NCBI GenBank assembly: GCA_046045995.1
Contig: JBJOKR010000025.1
Span: 1 to 33,054 of the forward strand
DNA length: 33,054 nt
Direction: 5' to 3'
From: Indioceanicola sp046045995
Lineage (GTDB): Bacteria > Pseudomonadota > Alphaproteobacteria > Azospirillales > Azospirillaceae
Shown: one piece after another, positions 24,805 through 33,054 of the stretch
How positions within the stretch are numbered: the first letter of the stretch is position 1
Layout of the letters: every line of letters begins with the position of its first letter
Translations under genes and position numbers: made by a program
Notes under the pieces: generated by a model
Databases searched by the model: none
The model's input: only the letters and a program-made list of their open reading frames with translations
What the model was told of the DNA's origin: nothing

Positions 24805-25554
24805 ATGCCCGCCCCGATCCTGGCCACCCCGACCCTGATCGACCGCCATCGCCACCGCGACACCCGGGTGGACCCGGCCGCGGCGCTGGCGCGGGCCGCG
24901 ACGGTGCTGCATGCGCCCATCGGCCTGTCGGAATTCGGCCCCGCCGCCGCCAATTACCCCATCGTCTTCGTGAAAAGCGAGGAGACGGGGCGCCTGGGGC
25001 CGGCCGCACTGTTCGGGGTGCGCGACGGTTGCAACGTCTTCGCCGTGCCGGGGGGCTGGAATGCCACCTACCTGCCGGTGGCGGTGCTGGCCTGGCCCTT
25101 CGCCCTGGCGCGGGAGCATGCGGATGAAACCCCGTCGCTCTGCGTGGATGAGGAAGGGCTGGCGGAAACGGGCCAAGCGCTGTTCACCCCGGCCGGGGCG
25201 GAATCCCCCTTTCTCCTGCGCATGAAGGAGACGCTGGCCCGCGCCCTGGCCGACCGCCCGGCGACGGAGGCGTTCACCCAGGCCCTGCTGGAGCACGGGC
25301 TGATCCGCCCCATCACCCTGGACGTCTATGGGGAGGACGGGGCCGAAGCGGCGGTGGAGGGGCTGTACGGCATCAGCCCCCCCCGCCTGCGTGCCCTGCC
25401 CGACGCGGTCGTGCTGGCCCTGCACCGCGCCGACCACCTGCTCGCAGCCCAGGCGGTGGTGCTGTCTCTCGGCCAGCTGAACCGGGTCCAGCAGATGCAC
25501 AACCAGCGCTTCCAACCCCGCATCCGCCGGCTGGACGCGCAGATGGAGCTGTAG
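24805..25554 (+). CDS. SapC family protein
   Basis: The protein has 249 residues; AAGGAA lies 7 bases before the ATG. Family features include LSEFGPAAANYPIVFVK, the GWNATYLPVAVLAWPFAL segment and the C-terminal RADHLLAAQAVVLSLGQLNRVQQMHNQR helix. No signal peptide is evident. SapC was first named for a Campylobacter surface-layer locus, but in this lineage homologues occur next to TonB receptors and tryptophan-halogenase-like proteins, with unknown role. It starts 61 bases after the halogenase stop codon, with no clear terminator between, so it is likely cotranscribed. A link to receptor function is inferred from gene order only. Confidence 0.8.
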   Translation: MPAPILATPTLIDRHRHRDTRVDPAAALARAATVLHAPIGLSEFGPAAANYPIVFVKSEETGRLGPAALFGVRDGCNVFAVPGGWNATYLPVAVLAWPFALAREHADETPSLCVDEEGLAETGQALFTPAGAESPFLLRMKETLARALADRPATEAFTQALLEHGLIRPITLDVYGEDGAEAAVEGLYGISPPRLRALPDAVVLALHRADHLLAAQAVVLSLGQLNRVQQMHNQRFQPRIRRLDAQMEL

Positions 25555-25565
25555 TCCGGTGACGT

Positions 25566-25593
25566 GTCGGCCCTCGCTTGCGCTCGCACCGAC
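25566..25593 (-). repeat. GC-rich palindromic intergenic element C
   Basis: Read on the minus strand, GTCGG and CCGAC flank a TGCGAGCGCAAGCGAGGG core that matches element B (16691-16717). Relative to B, the outer stem has changed from T-A to C-G on both sides. It fills the 61-base convergent gap between sapC and the second TonB receptor and might also act in termination. Confidence 0.6.
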
Positions 25594-25615
25594 TTACCGG
25601 GTGCTACCGCCCCCC

Positions 25616-28198
25616 TCAAAAACTCCGGCGCAGGGTGATTCCGTAGGTGCGGGGCTCGGCGGGGAAGGCCATGAAGGTCTGGGTGTTGGGCAGCAGGGTG
25701 TTGCGGGCGGTACCGCTGCCCTGGAACGTGGCGTCGAAGGCGATCTGGACATACTCCTTGTCGAAGATGTTCCGCACCCAGCCTTCCATCCGCCAGCCAT
25801 CCTCCGCCCCGGCCAGGCCGATCCGGCCGTTGATGATCAGGACCCCGTCCTGGACCTTCTCCAGATCCAGGTCCGACCCGGTGTTCACGGCCCCGGTGTA
25901 GCGGGCGTCGATATGGACCAGGCCCGTGATCGCCCCGGTCACCGGCACCTCATAGGTGGCGGAGGCGGTCACCACCCATTCCGGCGCATTGGTGATCTGG
26001 CGGCCCGGCAGCTGCCATAAGGTGCCGCCGGCGGGGTTCGCCGCACTGGGCGGGGCGAAGATGGCGCCCGGCAGGGTGTCGGCATAGCGCGTATCGGCAT
26101 AGGTGACGCCGCCCGCCAGCAACAGCCCGTCGATCGGCTGTGCCGTCGCCTCCACCTCCACCCCCTTGGACACCACCTCCGGCGCCGTCACGACGACGAA
26201 GGAGATGCCGTTGAAGGTGTTCAGCTGGAAATCCTCGAACGTGGAATGGAACAGGGTGACCGCCCCGGTCAGCCGCCGGTCCGCACTGCGCAGCTTGGCT
26301 CCCAGTTCGAAGGAGTCCACCGTTTCCGGATCGAATTGCAGGTCGCGGTTCACATCCGGGGACGTGGCGCTGAAGGCGGCGCGGTCCAGGTTGTACCCGC
26401 CCGCCTTGTAGCCGCGGGCATAGCTGCCATAGACCGATGCCGCCTCACCGACTGAATAGGACAGGGCAAGGCTGCCGGTCAGTTCGGATTCATCCCGGTC
26501 CCCCGACCGGGTCCCGTCGGTCGCCGGGTTCCAGAAGGGCAGGCAGGGGAAGGCGACCAGTGTCGACGGGATCGCTCCCGCCGCCGCCGCCCCGGCCAGG
26601 ATCGGGCAGGCCGGATTGTCGGTCCGGATCGCCGTATCCACGGATTTGCGTTCATCGGTGTAACGGGCGCCGAGGGTCAGATCCAATCGATCCGTCAGCG
26701 AAACGATGTTGTGGGTGAACAGGGCCCAGGTGGTTGATTCCTGATCGTAGCGGTTTTCCACCGCCCCCTGGCCGCCGGCCAGCGCGTTGGTCACCCGCCC
26801 GCCGCTCAACCCCGTCACCAACGCCCGATACCCGGGGAAGGTGGGAACGGCGGCGCGCACAAGGGCGTCGGCATAGCGGGCGAAATCGTTGCCCATCCGG
26901 ACTGATTCACGCAAATACAGGTTTTCCCGCGCGGCATAGGCGCCCACAAGCCAGTCCACCGGCCCCGACTGGCCGTTCAGGCGCAGTTCCTGGCTCCATG
27001 TCTGGAACCGGTTGGCCCAGGAATCGAAATCCCGGTAGACCAGATCGGCCCCCATGTAATCGGTGTCCTGGGCCCGGGTACCGCGCCATTCGCGCCAGGC
27101 GCTGATGGCGGTCAGGGTGGCGGCATCGAAGTCCCAGCCCAGCTCCGCCGACAGGCCGTAATCCACGACATCCTGCTGGTGCCCACGGCCGATACTGGTG
27201 GCCGATTCCCGGTCGAAGGGATCGTCATCCCCGGGGGCACCGCCCGATCCGAACTGCGCCCCGAACCCGGTCAGGATGGCCGCGGACGGCCCGCGGACCA
27301 GGGTGATGGCGGCACAGCAATCCTCATCCCGCTTGGCATAATCGGCGATCAGGCGGATGCGCACATCGTCGCCCGGCGTCAGGAGCAGCTGGCCGCGCAG
27401 CAGGCCGCGGTCACGGGTATTGTAATCCTCCCCCGTCACCCGGTCGGTCAGGAACCCGTCGCGCCCTTGATAGACACCGTCCAGGCGGGCGGCGACCGTG
27501 TCGCCGACCGGGCCGGTGAACCCGGCGGCCAACCGCCACGCATCGTAATTGCCGTATCCGATCTCGCCGTACCCGCCCGCCTGCTCCGACGGGCCGGCGG
27601 TGGTGACGGCGATCAACCCGGCCGAGGCGTTGCGCCCGAACAGGGTGCCCTGGGGCCCGCGCAGCACCTCGATCCGCTCCACCTCCCCCAGCTCACCCAG
27701 GCCGACATTGGTGCGGTTGCGGTAGACGCCGTCTACGAACAACGCGACGGAGGATTCCAGGCCCGGATTGTCGCCAGTAGTGCCGACCCCGCGGATGCGG
27801 GCCACGGCACCGGCGATTTCCGACCCGCCGCTGGTCAGGAACAGGCTGGGGACCACCTGCACCAGATCGCGCGCATCGGTGATTCCGGCGGCCTTGATCC
27901 GCTCCGCCCCGATGGCAGTGACGGCCACCGGCACCTCCTGGATCGCCTGGGCGCGCTTGGTGGCGGTGACCACGATCTCCTCCACCACCGTGGCGGTGGC
28001 AGTAGCAGCTATGGCAGTAGTGGCGGTGGCAGTAGTTGTGGTGGCCGCCGGCTCCTCCGCCAGAGCGGGGGGCCCCGTCATGACGCCCGCTGTCAGCAGC
28101 GCCAGGGCCGGGCATCCGGCGGCCCAGCGGGCCAGTCCTGCCGACCGGCCGTTTCCCACACCCGCACACCCCTGCTGCCCACGACGACGACCGCGCAT
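25616..28198 (-). CDS. TonB-dependent receptor, second copy (different subfamily)
   Basis: The protein has 860 residues. The ATG at 28198 is chosen because a GGGGGA site lies just upstream and a signal peptide follows; a longer frame to 28276 would include the predicted promoter. The exported N-terminus (ending GPPALAEE) is followed by a low-complexity Ala/Thr stretch, the TonB box EEIVVTATKR, and a plug with RIRGVGTTGDNPGLESSVALFVDGVYRNR and RIEVLRGPQGTLFGRNASAG. The barrel ends in ...ITLRRSF. The plug wording is that of the large receptor group common in sphingomonads, whose substrates include siderophores, cobalamin and aromatic or sugar compounds. It is unrelated in subfamily to the receptor at 19971-22754. 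Substrate unknown. Confidence 0.9.
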   Translation of the reverse strand: MRGRRRGQQGCAGVGNGRSAGLARWAAGCPALALLTAGVMTGPPALAEEPAATTTTATATTAIAATATATVVEEIVVTATKRAQAIQEVPVAVTAIGAERIKAAGITDARDLVQVVPSLFLTSGGSEIAGAVARIRGVGTTGDNPGLESSVALFVDGVYRNRTNVGLGELGEVERIEVLRGPQGTLFGRNASAGLIAVTTAGPSEQAGGYGEIGYGNYDAWRLAAGFTGPVGDTVAARLDGVYQGRDGFLTDRVTGEDYNTRDRGLLRGQLLLTPGDDVRIRLIADYAKRDEDCCAAITLVRGPSAAILTGFGAQFGSGGAPGDDDPFDRESATSIGRGHQQDVVDYGLSAELGWDFDAATLTAISAWREWRGTRAQDTDYMGADLVYRDFDSWANRFQTWSQELRLNGQSGPVDWLVGAYAARENLYLRESVRMGNDFARYADALVRAAVPTFPGYRALVTGLSGGRVTNALAGGQGAVENRYDQESTTWALFTHNIVSLTDRLDLTLGARYTDERKSVDTAIRTDNPACPILAGAAAAGAIPSTLVAFPCLPFWNPATDGTRSGDRDESELTGSLALSYSVGEAASVYGSYARGYKAGGYNLDRAAFSATSPDVNRDLQFDPETVDSFELGAKLRSADRRLTGAVTLFHSTFEDFQLNTFNGISFVVVTAPEVVSKGVEVEATAQPIDGLLLAGGVTYADTRYADTLPGAIFAPPSAANPAGGTLWQLPGRQITNAPEWVVTASATYEVPVTGAITGLVHIDARYTGAVNTGSDLDLEKVQDGVLIINGRIGLAGAEDGWRMEGWVRNIFDKEYVQIAFDATFQGSGTARNTLLPNTQTFMAFPAEPRTYGITLRRSF
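27991..28050 (-). repeat. In-gene imperfect repeat coding the Ala/Thr linker before the TonB box
   Basis: The 15-base unit TGGCGGTGGCAGTAG occurs exactly at 27991-28005 and 28021-28035, giving a 30-base (10-codon) period in a stretch of related GTGGC/GCAGTAG blocks. It codes the Ala/Thr-rich stretch between the signal peptide and the TonB box of the second receptor. Confidence 0.65.
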
Positions 28199-28238
28199 GG
28201 TCCCCCACCCGATCCACTGATACCTATTCGTTAGGGTT

Positions 28239-28267
28239 AACATAGTAACAGGGGTCTTGCATACCAA
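28239..28267 (-). promoter_or_regulatory. Predicted sigma70-type promoter for the second TonB receptor
   Basis: On the minus strand TTGGTA (28267-28262) and TATGTT (28244-28239) are separated by exactly 17 bases, each matching 4 of 6 consensus bases. The promoter lies about 40 bases upstream of the chosen start codon. Confidence 0.45.
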
Positions 28268-28276
28268 TGAATGCAA
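28257..28276. promoter_or_regulatory. Inverted repeat overlapping the -35 of the second TonB receptor
   Basis: TTGCAT (28257-28262) and ATGCAA (28271-28276) are perfect inverted arms with an 8-base spacer, and flanking GGGG/CCCC could extend the stem with a bulge. It may be an operator, or a weak terminator for the kinase gene ending at 28307; no clear T-tract follows. Confidence 0.4.
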
Positions 28277-28306
28277 CCCCGCCCTGCTTCTCCGACCCGT
28301 GCCGGG

Positions 28307-30529
28307 TCAGGACCGGATCTCGGCTGGAACAGGCATATCACCTGAGGCGGTGCCGACGATGGATCGGGGCAAGCGCAAATGGAAGCTGGTGCCGAGCCCG
28401 GGAGTGGACTCGATGCGGATTTTCCCCTGCAAGGCCCCTGTGATCAGGTTGTGGACGATGTGCAGGCCCAGCCCCGTGCCGCCGCTGTTCCGGCGGGTGG
28501 TGAAGAACGGCTCGAACGCCTTTTCCCGAACCTGCTCCGACATGCCGACACCATTGTCGGCAACGGTGATCAGGATATGGTCGGGCCCGTCAGCGGCGAC
28601 ACTGATACGGATGCGCTTGGGCGCCAGCATGGGGGCTTCATGCGGGAAGGCGTGGACAACCGCGTTTTCCACCAGGTTGGACACCGCCTGGGCCAGAAGA
28701 CCGGGCGGTAGCATCAGGAAATGGTTCTCCGGCCCGTCCACCAGCAGCATGGCATGGGCCCGTTTGGCCAGCGGTTCCAGGCTGCGGGCCACCTCCTGAA
28801 GGTACGGGGTGGCATCGATGCGGCGTGGCTGTTCGCCGGTCCGGTCGGCGGCGACCTGTTTGAAGCTCTGCACCAGATCGGCCGCCCGGGTCAGGTTCCG
28901 GCCCGCGATCTCCAACCCGTCGCGCAGGCGCCGCATATGGGTTTCCAAGGCGGTCCGGGTCATCGTCCGGGCCGCCAGCGCCCCCTCCATCTCCTCCTGC
29001 TCATGGGCCAGCTGGCTGGTGGCGGTGATGGCCACGCCCAGGGGCGTGTTGATTTCATGCGCCACCCCGGCCACCAGCTGGCCAAGACTGGCCAGCTTCT
29101 CCCGCTGCACAAGCTGCTGCTGGGTATCCCGCAACTGGGTCAGGGCGGTTTCCAGCTCCACAGCGCGGCGGCGGTCGATCTCCGCCAGGGCCAGGTTTTC
29201 CTTCTGCAGGGCGGCCAGCCGCAGCAGCATCTCCCGATCGCGGCGCAGGCTGTTCACCCGGTCGGCAAGGGCCACGCCCAGCAGCAGCATGTCCATGGCG
29301 ATGCCGACCCTTCCGCCATGCAGGGTCAGCAGCCCAGACGGCAGCACATCCAGCACCCGGAGCGACATGATGATCGTACCGGCCAGGAAGAAGCTGTGCG
29401 CCAGGATGAAGTAGCGGGCGGGCTTGTGCCCCCGGCGCAGGGCCAGGATGGCCGCCGTGATCAGCATCGGCGGGAACAGCAGGGAGCTGGAGGCGCCGAT
29501 CTGGAACCCGATCGTGTATCCCCGCTCCAGGAAGGGCACGGTCAGCACCACGGCCGTGTAGATGCCGGCGCTCCAGCACAGGATCCGGTCCATGCGGGGG
29601 TGGTAGCGCCGTGTCTCCAGGAATTCCCGCCCGAACAGGACGCTGAAGATGTGGACCCCGCCGGCGCAGAGATAAAGCGACCAGTAATTCAGGGTCGGCT
29701 GGCCCGGCCAGAACAACTCATAGGCCAGCCCGTCCATGGACGTGATGTAGACCAGGGAACAGAACAGCGCTAGGCAATACCAGATGAAAACGGGATCGCG
29801 CAGCGACAGGAACTGGAACAGGGAATACAGCAGCAGCGCCGCCAGCAGGCCAAAGAACATGCCGTAGAGCAGGCGTTCATCCTTCTGCAGGTAGAAGAAG
29901 AACTCATCGCTCAGGATCTGGGACGTCATCTCCAGCCGGCCGGTGGTCTGCACCCGGACCAGGATCTCCAGCGGGCCCGTCCCCTCCGCCAGGGGGAAGA
30001 CGAAATTGTGGGTCAGGATCGGCCGGTCGTACCAGGGCACCATCCGCCCGGTCTCCGTCCCCGCCCAGGTTCCCCCCGGCTCCCGCTGCCAGACGCCGAT
30101 ATGGTCGAACATCGGGTAGGTGAAGTTCAGGAACCAGTTTTCCCGCTGGTCGGGGCGGGTGATGGTCAGGCGCAGCCAGATGGCGCCGGGATAGGTGTTG
30201 GGCAGGCGGGTGGTGCTGGGCAGCCAGTCCGGGGAATTGGCCGCCGCCACAGCTGTCAGGGTGCCGTTGGGGTCGAGCAGTCGTTCCGCCGCCCCGACGA
30301 AGGAGACACCGCCCATCACATCGCGCAGCAGCACGGGCATGCCCGTGTCCGACTGCCCCGCCGCCGCCATTTCCACCGCGTTTGCTCCGTCCGCCGCCCG
30401 GGCCCCGGGGCCCAGCAGCAGGGGCAGCAGAAGCAGCACACCGGCCAGGAGGCGTATTGCAGACTGCCCCGCTGCGTGCACCATCGCCCATATCGGGGCA
30501 GGGCCTGGTGTCAGCATGGGGCTTGTCAT
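28307..30529 (-). CDS. 7TMR-DISM sensor histidine kinase
   Basis: The protein has 740 residues. After a hydrophobic N-terminus (signal or anchor, about 24-46), a periplasmic DISM-type beta domain spans about 60-210, seven membrane helices about 220-425, and a coiled coil about 428-480. The kinase part has the H-box LASLGQLVAGVAHEINTPLG with His491, the N-box NLVENAVVHAF (618-628), DNGVGM (658-663) and GGTGLGLH (683-690). The DISM extracellular domain is thought to bind carbohydrates or related ligands. The start is uncertain: ATGs also occur at 30517 and 30484 and none has a strong binding site. No response regulator is encoded in the window, so it is an orphan here. It lies upstream of the second TonB receptor on the same strand. 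Confidence 0.9.
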   Translation of the reverse strand: MTSPMLTPGPAPIWAMVHAAGQSAIRLLAGVLLLLPLLLGPGARAADGANAVEMAAAGQSDTGMPVLLRDVMGGVSFVGAAERLLDPNGTLTAVAAANSPDWLPSTTRLPNTYPGAIWLRLTITRPDQRENWFLNFTYPMFDHIGVWQREPGGTWAGTETGRMVPWYDRPILTHNFVFPLAEGTGPLEILVRVQTTGRLEMTSQILSDEFFFYLQKDERLLYGMFFGLLAALLLYSLFQFLSLRDPVFIWYCLALFCSLVYITSMDGLAYELFWPGQPTLNYWSLYLCAGGVHIFSVLFGREFLETRRYHPRMDRILCWSAGIYTAVVLTVPFLERGYTIGFQIGASSSLLFPPMLITAAILALRRGHKPARYFILAHSFFLAGTIIMSLRVLDVLPSGLLTLHGGRVGIAMDMLLLGVALADRVNSLRRDREMLLRLAALQKENLALAEIDRRRAVELETALTQLRDTQQQLVQREKLASLGQLVAGVAHEINTPLGVAITATSQLAHEQEEMEGALAARTMTRTALETHMRRLRDGLEIAGRNLTRAADLVQSFKQVAADRTGEQPRRIDATPYLQEVARSLEPLAKRAHAMLLVDGPENHFLMLPPGLLAQAVSNLVENAVVHAFPHEAPMLAPKRIRISVAADGPDHILITVADNGVGMSEQVREKAFEPFFTTRRNSGGTGLGLHIVHNLITGALQGKIRIESTPGLGTSFHLRLPRSIVGTASGDMPVPAEIRS

Positions 30530-30833
30530 GGATACACCAACCCGCCGCCGGGCGTCCGCCGGGAGCGGCGCGTACCCCGGTCCGCCGAGGGGGAAAGATC
30601 AGGTGCCTTCCGATGCATAGACCTGCATGTCCGCCCAAGCGATCCGTATCCAGAAGCTGTAGCCGAATTCGGGCTATCCGTCCATGTCGCCTGGATCGGG
30701 CCTACTTTCAATCGGGAGGGGCATCGCTGAAAGTGGGATGACAGATCCGAGTTTTCGGATAGACTGACCCCCGCAATGCACGGCCAGCGTGTAACACAAA
30801 CGTCGCATCCCTCTCCCAGCACCGGAGCATTCC
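30530..30833. promoter_or_regulatory. Divergent gap, kinase / FAD oxidoreductase
   Basis: About 304 bases without a convincing gene. The inverted repeat ATCCGA-GTTT-TCGGAT (30735-30750) is the only clear structure and lies about 84 bases before the oxidoreductase start. The open frames that cross this region lack binding sites and are treated as spurious. No strong promoter hexamers were identified. Confidence 0.35.
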
Positions 30834-32933
30834 ATGGGCAGCCCGAAGAAGGTCCTTATCCTCGGCGGTGGCATCGGTGGTCTCAGCACCGCCTTCCACC
30901 TGACCAGCCAGCCCGGCTGGCAGGAGAATTACGACGTCACCGTGATGCAGCTCGGCTGGCGGCTGGGGGGCAAGTGCGCCAGCGGTCGCGGTCCCCATGC
31001 CCGGATCGAGGAGCATGGAATCCACGGCTTCCTGGGCATGTACTACAACGCGCTGTCGATGATGCGCGACTGCTATGCGGAGGCCAACCGCAGCCCGGAT
31101 TGCCCGATCCACAGCTTCGAGACAGCCTTCCACACCGATGATTCGGTACTGATGCATGAATACCGGGACCGGCAGTGGCTGCCCTGGCAGATGGCCCTGC
31201 CGACCAACAGCCTCTATGCCGGCGATGCGGCGAACCTGAAGACGCTGGAAGACTGGCTGGGTCACCTGATCGAGATCGTGCGCGGCCTGACCCATGAGGC
31301 GGCGGCGGAGGCGTTCGGCGGCTTAGGGGAGCGGCTGGCCCGCGGCACCATCGACGACCTGCTGGACCGCATCAAGGCCGCCCTGGCCCATGCGGCGGAG
31401 GAGGCGGCGAAGGACGTGCTGGAGGCGCTGGACAGGTTTTGGCTCTGGCTGTCGGACAAGCTGGTCCACCTGATCGACGGCAATACCACCCTGCGCCGGC
31501 TGTTCGTGACCATCGACTACATGCTGACCTTGGTGCGCGGCACCATCGCCGACGGGGTGCTGGAAAAGGGCTTCGACGGCATCGACGGGGAGACTTGGTA
31601 TGCCTGGCTGAAGCGGCACGGGGCCCAGGCGCTGACCATCGCCTCCCCGCTCGCGTTCAACACGCCGAACCTCAGCTACCAGTACCCGGACGGGGATACC
31701 AGCCGCCCGCCCTATATGAGTGCGGCGGCCTATCTGAACTGGTCGCTGCGCACCTTCGCCTATCTGGGCCATTTCGGGTACCTGTTCGCCGCCGGCACAG
31801 GTGAGACGATCATCGCCCCGCTGTATGAGGTGCTGAAGCGCCGTGGCGTGAAATTCGAGTTCTTCCGCAAGGTGGAGGCGATCCGGGCGACGCAGGACGC
31901 GACATCCGTGGCGGAAATCGATGTGGCGATCCAGGCGACGCCCAAGAACGGCACCTATGAGCCCACATACCTGGTGAAGAACCTGCCCTCCTGGCCGGCG
32001 GAGCCCTTCTATGACCAGTTGGTGGAGGGCGATGCGCTGAAGGCCGGGGACATCGACCTGGAATCCTGGTGGACGCCGTGGCAGCCCGTGGGCCGCACCA
32101 CCCTGAGGGCCGGGCAGGATTTCGATACTTGCGTCCTGGCCATCGCCATCGGTGCCGCGCCCTACATCGCCCAGGACCTGATCGCGAAGAAGCCGGATGT
32201 CTGGGGCCGCATGGTCCAGGGAATCCCGACGGTGCAGACCCAATCCATGCAGCTGTGGTTCACGCCGACCCTGGCCGATCTGGGCGCGACCGTGCCGTCC
32301 GACCCGTCCAAGGGCATCATGATCGGCGCCACCTTCGCCAACCCGGTGGACGGCTTCGCCGATATGACCCACCTGATCGGTTTGGAGGATTGGGATCCGG
32401 CCAATCCGCCGGGCGGTTTGCTGTACATCTGCGGGCCCATGCATGATTACGACGCGGCCCCGCCCTTCAGCGACCATGACTATCCCAAGCGCATGGCCGA
32501 CCGGGTGAAGTACCAGTGCATCCAGTATCTTCAGGCGGCGGCGGGCGGGCTGCTGCCCCAGGGGGTGGCGAACGCGGTCGATCCGCCGGCCGACCCGGCC
32601 GGCCTGGGTTTCGGCACCCTGCACCCGACCGATCCGGCCCGTGCTGGTATCGGCATCCAGCGCTTCGACCAACAGTTCTGGCGGGCCAATATCGACCCGA
32701 CGGAGCGCTACACCACGTCGCCCCCGGGCAGTGCCGCCTGCCGTCTGAAGGCTTGGGACACCGGTTTCGCCAACCTGGTGGTGGCGGGGGACTGGATCTA
32801 TACCGGCCTGAACGTGGGCAGTGTGGAGGGCACGGTGATGAGCGGCATGCTCGCCTCCCACGCGGTCTGCGGGGCGCCGGCGCTGGATGACATCATCGGC
32901 TATCAGCCCTTCGGGCGGGGTGCGGCCGTCTGA
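30834..32933 (+). CDS. Large FAD-dependent oxidoreductase (phytoene-desaturase/amine-oxidase-like)
   Basis: The protein has 699 residues; GGAG lies 6 bases before the ATG. The dinucleotide-binding motif VLILGGGIGGLSTAFHL begins at residue 7, and GWRLGGKCASGRG (near 43-55) is the second FAD element of the carotenoid-desaturase/amine-oxidase superfamily. The residue that usually binds the ribose, commonly Glu, is Gln in VMQLGW. HGIHGFLGMYYNAL follows as in desaturases. A long Ala- and Leu-rich helical insert at about 125-260 separates the FAD core from the substrate region, and the C-terminal NLVVAGDWIYTGLNVGSVEGTVMSG closes the FAD site. No signal peptide is seen. Length exceeds typical desaturases by about 200 residues. 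The substrate is not recognisable and the neighbours give no clue. Confidence 0.72.
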   Translation: MGSPKKVLILGGGIGGLSTAFHLTSQPGWQENYDVTVMQLGWRLGGKCASGRGPHARIEEHGIHGFLGMYYNALSMMRDCYAEANRSPDCPIHSFETAFHTDDSVLMHEYRDRQWLPWQMALPTNSLYAGDAANLKTLEDWLGHLIEIVRGLTHEAAAEAFGGLGERLARGTIDDLLDRIKAALAHAAEEAAKDVLEALDRFWLWLSDKLVHLIDGNTTLRRLFVTIDYMLTLVRGTIADGVLEKGFDGIDGETWYAWLKRHGAQALTIASPLAFNTPNLSYQYPDGDTSRPPYMSAAAYLNWSLRTFAYLGHFGYLFAAGTGETIIAPLYEVLKRRGVKFEFFRKVEAIRATQDATSVAEIDVAIQATPKNGTYEPTYLVKNLPSWPAEPFYDQLVEGDALKAGDIDLESWWTPWQPVGRTTLRAGQDFDTCVLAIAIGAAPYIAQDLIAKKPDVWGRMVQGIPTVQTQSMQLWFTPTLADLGATVPSDPSKGIMIGATFANPVDGFADMTHLIGLEDWDPANPPGGLLYICGPMHDYDAAPPFSDHDYPKRMADRVKYQCIQYLQAAAGGLLPQGVANAVDPPADPAGLGFGTLHPTDPARAGIGIQRFDQQFWRANIDPTERYTTSPPGSAACRLKAWDTGFANLVVAGDWIYTGLNVGSVEGTVMSGMLASHAVCGAPALDDIIGYQPFGRGAAV

Positions 32934-33054
32934 ACGGGTGGAGATGCCGGTCTTGGGTCATCCGGCCCCGGACGTTGTGACCCCCGGGCCACAGGCTGCC
33001 GCGACTTCTGCACAGTCTCTGGCTAGGATGGAAGTGGCCGCCTAGGATGGCGGC
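32934..33054. other. Non-coding end of window with hairpin
   Basis: No gene is visible in these 121 bases. An inverted repeat GGGTCA (32955-32960) / TGACCC (32978-32983), with an inner TCCGG/CCGGA pair, could end transcription of the oxidoreductase gene, although no T-tract follows. A short direct repeat CTAGGATGG occurs near the end. Confidence 0.35.

Noticed and set aside
28199..28276. Longer start for the second TonB receptor
   Set aside because: The extension would contain the predicted promoter and precede the signal peptide by 26 residues.
30382..30741. Small plus-strand frames in the kinase/oxidoreductase gap
   Set aside because: They overlap the kinase start region, have no binding site, and code for Pro/Arg/Gly-rich sequence without any family resemblance.

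Overview
The window is GC-rich, densely coded DNA with no mobile element, CRISPR array, rRNA or tRNA that I can see. Several traits suggest an alphaproteobacterium, perhaps an Azospirillaceae/Niveispirillum-like organism. These are the GC-rich codon use, the large TonB-dependent receptors of the Caulobacter/Xanthomonas type, a receptor-linked tryptophan-halogenase-family gene with SapC, TRAP transport and Tat-type exported enzymes. The taxonomic placement is inference.

Left part (1-5602, plus strand): the 3' end of a glutaryl-CoA dehydrogenase-like gene, a small YdhR-like protein and a terminator-like hairpin. Then comes a catabolic cluster: an MhpD-like hydratase, a NicX-like 2,5-dihydroxypyridine dioxygenase with its iron ligands intact, an alpha/beta hydrolase in the position of an N-formylmaleamate deformylase, and two MDR oxidoreductases. 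A 17-bp near-palindrome occurs before both the hydratase and the NicX-like gene. The cluster looks like ring cleavage of an N-heteroaromatic or related compound, but the usual lower-pathway genes (maleamate amidase, maleate isomerase) are not in the window.

Middle part (5652-16617): two divergent operons for plant cell-wall polysaccharide use. On the minus strand lie a DUF885 protein, an esterase-like alpha/beta hydrolase and a GH43 glycosidase, all with export signals. On the plus strand lie kduI, a second MhpD-like hydratase, a TRAP transporter (P, Q and M subunits) and a pectate-lyase-like protein. The shared 400-bp control region holds two copies of a TGACACCGGT motif and a hairpin against the kduI ribosome binding site. 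The simplest reading is extracellular or periplasmic pectin cleavage, TRAP uptake of uronates, and KduI isomerisation, with a hydratase where KduD would be expected.

Right part (16740-33054): glpK-glpD; a TonB receptor divergent from a tryptophan-halogenase-family gene plus sapC, with an inverted repeat placed inside the predicted overlapping promoters; a second TonB receptor; an orphan 7TMR-DISM sensor histidine kinase; and a large FAD-dependent oxidoreductase. A family of GC-rich palindromic elements sits in the convergent gaps at 16640-16720 and 25566-25593, and its outer stem shows a compensatory change.

No dedicated transcription factor is encoded here, so the operators described must be served from elsewhere.
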